Shown here: piece after piece, positions 6,668 through 11,690 of the stretch
Layout: each line of letters starts with the position of its first letter
Position numbering within the stretch: the first letter of the stretch is position 1
From: a virus
Virus record (IMG/VR): IMGVR_UViG_3300046557_000852
Span: 1-38,067 of that record
Reading direction: 5' to 3' (one strand)
DNA: 38,067 bases
Position numbers and translations under genes: made by a program
The notes under the pieces: model-generated
Database searches by the model: none
Told to the model about the DNA's origin: nothing
What the model saw: the letters and a program-made list of their open reading frames with translations, nothing else

Positions 6668-7309
6668 CTAAATGGGCAATCTGCGGACAGCGCGCGCCCG
6701 GCCTTCGTTCGACTTGCGGCCGTAGCCCTGGCCGCCAACGTCGAAGCCCTGGACCCACGCGACAGAGGGGTAGGAGGCGTGCTGCGTGCTGGACCAGTAC
6801 CACCAGTCTTCGAACGCATCGGCCCCGCCTTCGCGGAAGTTATCCAGCGTGGTCTGTGCGGGGATCTCGTCGGCATAGGCCACGCCTACCGGCACGCTGC
6901 TCGGGTTGATGCCGTCTTCACCGTCGGCGTAATTTTCGTCATCGGTCGGCTTGAAGGCGCGGTACTGCAGCTCCTGCTCGTCGCGGCTTGGGATGTACCA
7001 GTCGCTATAGCCGTTGATGGTCAGCGCCATCGCCGCGCGCGCCAGCTCGCTGCCGGCGCCGGCCAGCGCTTCAGTGTTGGCCTGGCCGTCAGCGCGGTGC
7101 TGCGCGCCCTCGACCATCGAGGTTGGCGCCTGGAGCTTGCCGCGCAGCTCGCCGGCGGCGCCGGCCGTGATCAGGGCGAAGCGCTTTCCGCCGATCTGGA
7201 AGACGCCGGTGAAGAAGCCGCCTGCGAACGGCGCGCCGATCTCGGCCGGGATCGCCACGGCGGATGCCGGGGCAGGGGATGCGATTGCAGCAGCGACAGC
7301 AGTGCTCAT
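6668..7309 (-). CDS. DGR variable protein 2 (DUF1566/C-type-lectin fold)
   Basis: A 213-aa protein, paralogous to variable protein 3 over nearly its whole length (shared FTG, GKRFALITAGA, DWYIPSRDE, YRAFKPTD, NYADGEDG and YWSSTQHAS). The C-terminal half is a DUF1566/Lcl-type lectin fold carrying VR2, which differs from the template at 16 adenines. The N-terminus is Ala-rich but has no basic segment or clear hydrophobic core of a signal peptide, so a cytoplasmic location is predicted. I chose the ATG at 7309 because GGAG lies 6 nt upstream. It is the second gene behind PL. Confidence 0.88.
   Translation of the reverse strand: MSTAVAAAIASPAPASAVAIPAEIGAPFAGGFFTGVFQIGGKRFALITAGAAGELRGKLQAPTSMVEGAQHRADGQANTEALAGAGSELARAAMALTINGYSDWYIPSRDEQELQYRAFKPTDDENYADGEDGINPSSVPVGVAYADEIPAQTTLDNFREGGADAFEDWWYWSSTQHASYPSVAWVQGFDVGGQGYGRKSNEGRARAVRRLPI
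6679..6787 (-). repeat. DGR variable repeat VR2
   Basis: The segment aligns to the full template 3540-3648 without gaps. All 16 differences fall at template adenines (12 to G, 4 to T), making it the most diverged of the three copies. Nine template AAC codons are hit, changing N to V, G, D or other residues. The 3' flank is shared with VR3 (TGCCCATTTAGTC then TTCATCAATT), so the two targets descend from a duplication that included flanking DNA. Confidence 0.95.
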
Positions 7310-7338
7310 GGTGTGCTCCATTGGTGGTTAAGGGGATC

Positions 7339-7351
7339 GGCGCGGCGCGCC
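7339..7351 (-). other. Hairpin downstream of VR3
   Basis: A 5-bp GC stem (GGCGC/GCGCC) with a 3-nt loop lies 33 nt past the sense 3' end of VR3, almost the same distance as the hairpin after VR2 although the stem sequences differ. Conserved position with changed sequence suggests the structure matters. It lies in the gap between variable genes 3 and 2 and has no T-tract. It may be a retrohoming-enhancing element or simply an intergenic structure. Confidence 0.45.
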
Positions 7352-7373
7352 TGCTTACTGAATTGATGAAGGA

Positions 7374-8198
7374 CTAAATGGGCAATCTGCGGACAGCGCG
7401 CGCCCGGACTTCGTTCGACTTGCGGATGAAGCCCTGGATGCCATCGCCGAAGTACTGGCCCCACGCGAGAGAGGGGTTGGAGGCGTGCTGCGTGCTGGAC
7501 CAGTACCAGGCGGGCGACAGTGCGTCGGCGCCGCCGGCGCGGAAGTTCTCGACCGTGGTCTGCAGCGGGAATTCCTTTGCGTACGCCAGGCCGACCGGAT
7601 CGCTGTTGGGATTGAGCCCGTCCTCGCCGTCGGCGTAGTTGCGCTGGTCGGTAGGCTTGAAGGCGCGGTACATCATTTCCAACTCGTCGCGGCTCGGGAT
7701 GTACCAATCGGTGAAGCCGCCGATGGTCAGTGCGGCAGCCTGGTTAGCCAGCGGACTATCGCTTTCTTCCATGTCCAGCGTATTGTCCTTGCCGTCGCAT
7801 CGACTGAGCGCGCCTTCGAGGCGCGGCGCCTCGGGATGCCAGGCGCCGCGCAGTTCGCCCTCGGCGCCGGCCGTGATCAGCGCGTAGCGCTTGCCCTCGA
7901 CGACGATGATGCCGGTGAAGTAGCCGCCGCCATACGGCGCGCCGATGGCTCCGGAGAAGTTGCACTCGGGGCGCAGCGCGAACGCGCTCAGGCCCAGCTG
8001 GGCAATCAGATCGGGGGATGCGGTGACGATGCGCTGGTCGGCATCGAGCACGATCAAGTGCTGGCCGGCGCGGTCGGTGTATTTGGTGAAGCCTTCCCAC
8101 GCCGACGAGACGGCCAGGCCGGTGATGGTGCGGTCACCCAGCTTGGCGCTGTAGGTGCGTTCTTCGGTGATGCTCAGGACTGCGGCGGCAGGTGCCAT
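7374..8198 (-). CDS. DGR variable protein 3 (DUF1566/C-type-lectin fold)
   Basis: A 274-aa protein, the first gene after the PL-like promoter. Residues ~85-274 are paralogous to variable protein 2 and end in the DUF1566 lectin fold with VR3. An extra N-terminal ~80-residue domain (SITEERTYSAKLGDRTITGL..., VLDADQRIVTASPDLIAQLG) is absent from the other two targets; I do not recognise it. No signal peptide or membrane span is seen. I chose the ATG at 8198 because GGAG lies 6 nt upstream. VR3 differs from the template at 13 adenines, plus one G to T change that makes Val instead of Gly in the otherwise fixed tail. Confidence 0.88.
   Translation of the reverse strand: MAPAAAVLSITEERTYSAKLGDRTITGLAVSSAWEGFTKYTDRAGQHLIVLDADQRIVTASPDLIAQLGLSAFALRPECNFSGAIGAPYGGGYFTGIIVVEGKRYALITAGAEGELRGAWHPEAPRLEGALSRCDGKDNTLDMEESDSPLANQAAALTIGGFTDWYIPSRDELEMMYRAFKPTDQRNYADGEDGLNPNSDPVGLAYAKEFPLQTTVENFRAGGADALSPAWYWSSTQHASNPSLAWGQYFGDGIQGFIRKSNEVRARAVRRLPI
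7385..7493 (-). repeat. DGR variable repeat VR3
   Basis: The segment aligns to the full template without gaps. Thirteen differences are at template adenines (7 to G, 5 to T, 1 to C). The only non-adenine difference found among the three VRs lies here, at plus-strand position 7408 or within a base of it (C in TR, A in VR3), inside the otherwise invariant priming-side segment; it is best explained as an ordinary point mutation. Confidence 0.95.
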
Positions 8199-8231
8199 CT
8201 TGTTCTCCATCGGTTGGTGAGTCGATGGAGT

Positions 8232-8260
8232 ATCTTAGGCATGCCTAAATTTAAAGTCAA
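8232..8260 (-). promoter_or_regulatory. PL-like promoter of the DGR/integrase operon
   Basis: On the minus strand a -35 TTGACT (8260-8255), a 17-bp spacer and a -10 TAAGAT (8237-8232) precede variable gene 3 by about 34 nt. The 14-bp operator palindrome at 8235-8248 fills part of the spacer and supplies the first bases of the -10. This is the same geometry as at the rightward promoter at 9436-9465, so one repressor should shut both. This is promoter prediction from sequence only. Confidence 0.75.
8235..8248. promoter_or_regulatory. Operator OL1 (perfect 14-bp palindrome)
   Basis: TTAGGCATGCCTAA is a perfect palindrome and the best match to the consensus TTAGGCNNGCCTAA deduced from five sites around the repressor gene. 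It overlaps the -10 of PL, so bound CI or Cro would block transcription of the DGR operon. Confidence 0.8.
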
Positions 8261-8268
8261 TAAAAATG

Positions 8269-8282
8269 TTCGGCTTGCCTAA
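8269..8282. promoter_or_regulatory. Operator OL2
   Basis: TTCGGCTTGCCTAA matches the operator consensus with one change and lies just upstream of the PL -35, centred 34 bp from OL1. Paired sites at PL are typical of lambda-type immunity regions. Confidence 0.65.
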
Positions 8283-8329
8283 TTAATTTTTAGGTGCGGG
8301 GCGTTTATTCGAGATTTTTTGAGGTGCGA

Positions 8330-8695
8330 CTAAAAGCGAGTGTTGTATTTTTTCGTGAACTCGTCTTCTAGGTTCTTGCATGTGGCCTGGTCGTACTGGA
8401 GTGTGGATATGGGGGCATGGGCTGCATCTTGCCAGCACTGGTCAACCTTTGCGTGGTCAACCAGCCGCTGCATTTCACCAGAGGATCCTGGCGGTGCATT
8501 TTTGTTAGGGGATGCGGCATCCAGGAGAGGCGCAGCACGCTTGGATAGGGCGCCGAACGCGATGAACGCCGCTAGTAAAGCAAGCACGCACCACATCCAC
8601 ACTTTGGACTTCAAGGGGCGGGCGCCGCAGGTAGGGCATGCCTTTGCAGTATCGCTGTGTTCTTTGCCGCAGTCGCGGCAAATAATAAGGCTCAT
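8330..8695 (-). CDS. Zinc-ribbon single-span membrane protein, co-transcribed with the repressor
   Basis: A 121-aa protein. An N-terminal zinc ribbon (ICRDCGKEHSDTAKACPTCG, two CxxC knuckles) is followed by one hydrophobic span (about residues 31-48, WMWCVLALLAAFIAFGAL) and a soluble C-terminal domain with two Cys. The ATG at 8695 has AGGA 5 nt upstream and starts 7 nt after the repressor stop, so the gene should be expressed with cI in the lysogen. Lysogen-expressed membrane proteins often serve in superinfection exclusion; here this is only an inference from position. Confidence 0.7.
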   Translation of the reverse strand: MSLIICRDCGKEHSDTAKACPTCGARPLKSKVWMWCVLALLAAFIAFGALSKRAAPLLDAASPNKNAPPGSSGEMQRLVDHAKVDQCWQDAAHAPISTLQYDQATCKNLEDEFTKKYNTRF

Positions 8696-8702
8696 ACAGA
8701 TC

Positions 8703-9389
8703 CTAAAAATGGTCGCCTTCGCGCCTGACAACGCGGCCAATTATTATGCATTCAGTCTCTTTACACGCGCGCCTGTAAAACTTACGTTGGTCGGCATTGT
8801 CAGACATGAGCCACCATTGCCCCATATCCCTCGACATCCTTTTAACTACGGCTTCGCCGTCATAGTTCACTGCGAAAATTCCGTTGTCTACCGGGCTTTT
8901 GGCATCGAGATTTATCACGACTGTGTCGCCTTCATATAGGGTCGGCTCCATACTTTCCCCCTTGACCCTGATTGCAATGAGCCTGGCAGGATTGTATTCC
9001 TTCCTGTCTGCCCAATTCTTTGATATCCCCATTGTGCCACCGTCCCGACGATCTGGTTCGGTCTGAAATCCTGTTACACCTGCCTGCAATCTAAGCTGAA
9101 CCATCGGGATCTTATATTCGAATTCATTACTCTCGGCCTCATCGCTCACAACGACCCGCATTGCACCTGGAATGAGATCAGTGATTGATTCGGCACCATG
9201 TAAAAGCCATTCTGGCGTAACTCCAAGAGCGGAGCAGACCTTCATCAGGTTTGAGCCCTCGATCATCTTCGTGTTGCCATTTTCCCAATCTGTGACAGTG
9301 GGTGGGGATACGCCAATCAGCTTTGCAAAAGCTGATTTCTTGATGTCTTTAGCCTCTCGGGCCAAGGTTAGTCGTTTGTGCCAGTTCAT
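8703..9389 (-). CDS. CI-type repressor, HTH plus S24 self-cleaving peptidase
   Basis: A 228-aa repressor with an N-terminal helix-turn-helix (about residues 15-60, FAKLIGVSPPTVTDWENGNT) and a C-terminal LexA/CI S24 domain. The serine is Ser146 in VKGESMEPTL, the lysine is Lys183 in EAVVKRM, and a candidate Ala103-Gly104 cleavage bond (LQAGVTG) lies at the expected distance. It should maintain lysogeny and be inactivated through RecA after DNA damage. An operator covers its own start codon (9389-9402), suggesting autoregulation. By operator geometry it controls PL and PR. Confidence 0.92.
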   Translation of the reverse strand: MNWHKRLTLAREAKDIKKSAFAKLIGVSPPTVTDWENGNTKMIEGSNLMKVCSALGVTPEWLLHGAESITDLIPGAMRVVVSDEAESNEFEYKIPMVQLRLQAGVTGFQTEPDRRDGGTMGISKNWADRKEYNPARLIAIRVKGESMEPTLYEGDTVVINLDAKSPVDNGIFAVNYDGEAVVKRMSRDMGQWWLMSDNADQRKFYRRACKETECIIIGRVVRREGDHF

Positions 9390-9402
9390 TAGGCAATCCT
9401 AA
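9389..9402. promoter_or_regulatory. Operator at the cI start (OR3-like)
   Basis: TTAGGCAATCCTAA matches the operator consensus with one change. It begins at the first base of the repressor start codon, so binding would block cI expression itself. A much weaker candidate (TTCGGCATGGGTAA, three changes) lies at 9414-9427. Confidence 0.65.
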
Positions 9403-9435
9403 CAGTTGTTCAATTCGGCATGGGTAAAAATCAGC

Positions 9436-9465
9436 TTGCAAAAATCCGTTAGGTAAGCCTAAAAT
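9436..9465 (+). promoter_or_regulatory. PR-like promoter for the Cro-like gene and rightward operon
   Basis: A -35 TTGCAA (9436-9441), an 18-bp spacer and a -10 TAAAAT (9460-9465) precede the ATG at 9471. The operator at 9449-9462 occupies the spacer and the start of the -10, exactly as at PL. The expected transcription start (about 9471-9473) falls on the start codon, so the cro transcript may be leaderless. This is a sequence-based prediction. Confidence 0.7.
9449..9462. promoter_or_regulatory. Operator OR1
   Basis: TTAGGTAAGCCTAA matches the operator consensus with one change and overlaps the PR -10, so repressor binding would occlude RNA polymerase. Confidence 0.75.
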
Positions 9466-9478
9466 AAGGCATGCCTAA
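9465..9478. promoter_or_regulatory. Operator covering the cro start codon
   Basis: TAAGGCATGCCTAA matches the operator consensus with one change and contains the ATG of the Cro-like gene, only 16 bp centre to centre from OR1. Cooperative occupancy with OR1 is plausible, although the spacing differs from the usual two helical turns. Confidence 0.6.
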
Positions 9479-9776
9479 AGAAATCACTCCCGGTCAGATA
9501 ATCGATGCCCTCGGTGGTACGAACGAGGTGGCGAGGCTTTGCGAAATACAGCCGCCTTCAGTGTCGGACTGGCGCCACCTCGGAATTCCGAAGGCACGAC
9601 TTATGTTCTTGCGTCTGGCAAAACCAGATGTGTTTGCTTCTTTAGATTGCGAAAGTCAAGCCGCACCTGAAGAACACATAGAAAGAGGGCATGGGGGGCG
9701 TCAGCCGGCGTCCCCTTGTCACATCCTCGACACCGTCCCCGACGGCTCCGTCGTAATTCCCCGACCGCCCAGCTGA
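9471..9776 (+). CDS. Cro-like / YdaS-type helix-turn-helix protein
   Basis: A 101-aa protein with an N-terminal helix-turn-helix (IIDALGGTNEVARLCEIQPPSVSDW, about residues 9-35) of the Cro/YdaS kind and a Pro/Ser-rich tail. Its position divergent from cI and directly behind PR gives it the Cro role: repression of cI and of early promoters during lytic growth. The predicted PR start coincides with the ATG and no good ribosome site precedes it, so translation may be leaderless. Beyond about residue 60 the sequence looks low in structure. Confidence 0.8.
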   Translation: MPKEITPGQIIDALGGTNEVARLCEIQPPSVSDWRHLGIPKARLMFLRLAKPDVFASLDCESQAAPEEHIERGHGGRQPASPCHILDTVPDGSVVIPRPPS

Positions 9777-9920
9777 TCTGGCGCCCCAGGAAGCCCGGCG
9801 CTTCGTCGCGCCCGTGCTGTTGCATTTAGGAATTAATTTCATATCAGCACTCCAGATTACGTTTCAACAAGTATCACATTTCTTTTTATCAATAACCTCA
9901 TTTGTTTTAAGGGCTCGCCA

Positions 9921-10364
9921 ATGAACCTCCTCGACACCTTGTACAAGACGGCTCACGACTTCGCCGGCGGCTGCGAAGCGCTGGCCCAGCGCCTTGGCAT
10001 GTCCGCGCAGGTCCTGCGTAACAAGGTCAATCCGAATAACGCTTCGAACACTGCGTCGCTCGAAGACACGGACCGGATCATGGCCATCACCGGCGACCAC
10101 GCCGTCCTGCACGCCCTGGCGCGCAGCCACGGCTTCGTGTGCGTGCGCGTCGACGACGGCACCGTCGCATCCGACATGGCCGTGCTGGAGCTGGTGATGC
10201 AGGTCTGGTCCGCCAGCGGCGACGTCGGCGCCGAGGTGCACGCCACGCTGGCCGATGGCGTCGTCGAGCGGCACGAGATCGAGCGCGTGAAGGCCGCTGT
10301 GTACCGCGTCAACCGCTCGCTGAGCGAAATGGTCGGCCGCCTGGAAGGCATGGTCCAAAAATAA
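9921..10364 (+). CDS. Phage regulatory protein CII (Phage_CII family)
   Basis: A 147-aa protein matching the phage CII/CP76-type family: MNLLDTLYKTAHDFAGGCEALAQRLGMS is followed by LRNKVNP and a C-terminal helical domain (VVERHEIERVKAAVYRVNRSLSEMVGRLEG). Such proteins activate lysogeny promoters. It follows the Cro-like gene after a 144-bp A/T-rich leader in which I could not place a confident promoter; AAGGG precedes the ATG. Confidence 0.8.
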   Translation: MNLLDTLYKTAHDFAGGCEALAQRLGMSAQVLRNKVNPNNASNTASLEDTDRIMAITGDHAVLHALARSHGFVCVRVDDGTVASDMAVLELVMQVWSASGDVGAEVHATLADGVVERHEIERVKAAVYRVNRSLSEMVGRLEGMVQK

Positions 10365-10388
10365 TTCACCCACCGAAAGGAGAAAAGC

Positions 10389-10625
10389 ATGAGCACTACT
10401 GCACCACCGCTGGACCAGAACCGGCTGATCGACTACCTGCTGGAGAAGTGCGGGCTGAAGAACGATGCCGCGCTGTCGCGCCACTTGGAAGTGGCGCCGC
10501 CGGTCATCAGCAAGATCCGTCACCACCGCCTGCCAGTTGGCGCGTCGCTGACGATTCGCATCATGGAAAACTGCGGCGTCTCGCTGCAGGAGATCAAGGC
10601 CTTGCTGGCGGCGCCGACTGCATGA
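10389..10625 (+). CDS. Small helix-turn-helix DNA-binding protein
   Basis: A 78-aa protein with an XRE/Cro-like helix-turn-helix (LKNDAALSRHLEVAPPVISKIRHHRLPV, about residues 22-50) and a C-terminal helix. A strong AAAGGAG site precedes the ATG. It would act as an additional early regulator beside CII; no target is visible. Its TGA overlaps the start of the next small gene. Confidence 0.72.
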   Translation: MSTTAPPLDQNRLIDYLLEKCGLKNDAALSRHLEVAPPVISKIRHHRLPVGASLTIRIMENCGVSLQEIKALLAAPTA

Positions 10626-10747
10626 GCCAGCTGCCGCAAAACCAACCGACGCAGTCCGCGCCCATCGACCGGACGTTTGACCCGGGCCACGTGATGACCC
10701 GGGAGCACTACGAGCGCCTGGCCCGCGAAGCGGCTGGCCAGAAATAG
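10622..10747 (+). CDS. Small hypothetical protein (41 aa)
   Basis: A 41-aa protein translated from an ATGA overlap with the preceding helix-turn-helix gene. The N-terminal half is Pro/Gln-rich (MSQLPQNQPTQSAP) and the C-terminal half is a charged helix (TREHYERLAREAAG). There is no recognised family. The evidence for it is the coupled start and the hairpin that directly follows its stop. Confidence 0.5.
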   Translation: MSQLPQNQPTQSAPIDRTFDPGHVMTREHYERLAREAAGQK

Positions 10748-10749
10748 GA

Positions 10750-10772
10750 AAGGCCCGCGTGGGGCGGGCCTT
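10750..10772 (+). terminator. Strong GC hairpin after early regulatory genes
   Basis: A perfect 9-bp stem AAGGCCCGC/GCGGGCCTT with a 5-nt loop begins three bases after the stop at 10747. No T-tract follows, so it may be an inefficient (antitermination-sensitive) terminator or an attenuator between the CII-region genes and the replication operon. Confidence 0.5.
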
Positions 10773-10798
10773 AGGTACAACTTCAAACAGAGGACACA

Positions 10799-11305
10799 AT
10801 GTTATCACACTCGATATCCAACTTCCGCACTGGCCGCAACGAGCTCCGGCGCGACGAGCAAAGCGAAGCCGTTTGGGCCGCGATTACTGCTGATCTGACC
10901 GAGCACCGCGGCGCTACCACACGTGAGGTCGCAGACCGTATCGGTTTGTCACCTGCAGCAACACAGGCGCGCCTGTATGAATTGCGCGAACTGGGCGAGG
11001 TGCGCTTTGGCCCGAACAAGCATGGCTCGCGCGGCCGTACCTGGATTCTGGGCGCCGAAGACTTTGCCGCGCGCGCCGAACAGTTGACGCCGACGATCAT
11101 CAAGGCGACTCAGCTGGGCATCTTCCAGCGCGACCCGCTGGTCGCCGCATTGTTCGGTGACGTCGAGGCGCGCTGCGTCAGCTGCGCACGGCCGCAGGGT
11201 TCACCGCATGCTGACGGCTGCGTGTTTGATGGCGTCAACATCGATGCAACCCATCAGCGCGACCTGTCGAATCTGGCTGCCGCCTCAGCACCAGTAGGAG
11301 GCTGA
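10799..11305 (+). CDS. Winged-helix protein with C-terminal Cys cluster
   Basis: A 168-aa protein. Residues ~22-75 (AAITADLTEHRGATTREVADRIGLSPAATQARLYELRELGEV) form a MarR/IclR-like winged helix. The C-terminal half has a CVSC...C pattern (RCVSCARPQGSPHADGC) that may bind zinc. AGAGGA precedes the ATG. It starts the rightward block that leads into the methyltransferase and is likely a phage regulator or DNA-metabolism accessory protein. Exact function unknown. Confidence 0.65.
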   Translation: MLSHSISNFRTGRNELRRDEQSEAVWAAITADLTEHRGATTREVADRIGLSPAATQARLYELRELGEVRFGPNKHGSRGRTWILGAEDFAARAEQLTPTIIKATQLGIFQRDPLVAALFGDVEARCVSCARPQGSPHADGCVFDGVNIDATHQRDLSNLAAASAPVGG

Positions 11306-11306
11306 C

Positions 11307-11690
11307 ATGGGCGCCTTCTGTGTATTCGGCATCAGTAAAGCGGCATGCAAGGCCGCCGCCGAGCGCGCGCTGCCGAGCTATGAGATCTACGGCAAGGTCC
11401 GACGCGAGCTGACGATGGAAGAGTGGCGCGTCAAGCGAGACGCCATGGCCGCGCAGTTATTCGAAGAAGGTACGCGGCCAATCCGCATCAGCCCGGAATT
11501 CGATGCGCCGCAATTTTGCTACGACCGGATGGCCGCCGGCACGGCCGAGATCAAGCTGACGAAGGTGATGGTGCGCGGCCCGAAACGGGACAAGGGGGGG
11601 GCGCTCATAAAGCGCAACGGCGTAACGGTGATGACATGGCACGAGTTCACCGGCATCAACCAGTTCAAAGGAGTAGCCAATGAAGCGTGA
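11307..11690 (+). CDS. Hypothetical phage protein preceding the methyltransferase
   Basis: A 127-aa protein that I do not recognise. An N-terminal helical part contains MEEWRVKRDAMAAQLFEEGTRP and a later basic segment contains VMVRGPKRDKGG and KRNGVTVMTWHEFTG. GGAGG precedes the ATG. Its last 11 nt overlap the methyltransferase start, so the two are translationally coupled. Confidence 0.6.
   Translation: MGAFCVFGISKAACKAAAERALPSYEIYGKVRRELTMEEWRVKRDAMAAQLFEEGTRPIRISPEFDAPQFCYDRMAAGTAEIKLTKVMVRGPKRDKGGALIKRNGVTVMTWHEFTGINQFKGVANEA

Noticed and set aside
8278-8294. CCTAA...TTAGG inverted repeat upstream of PL as an additional operator or terminator
   Set aside because: The arms point outward relative to the operator half-sites and there is no GC stem, so neither role is supported.
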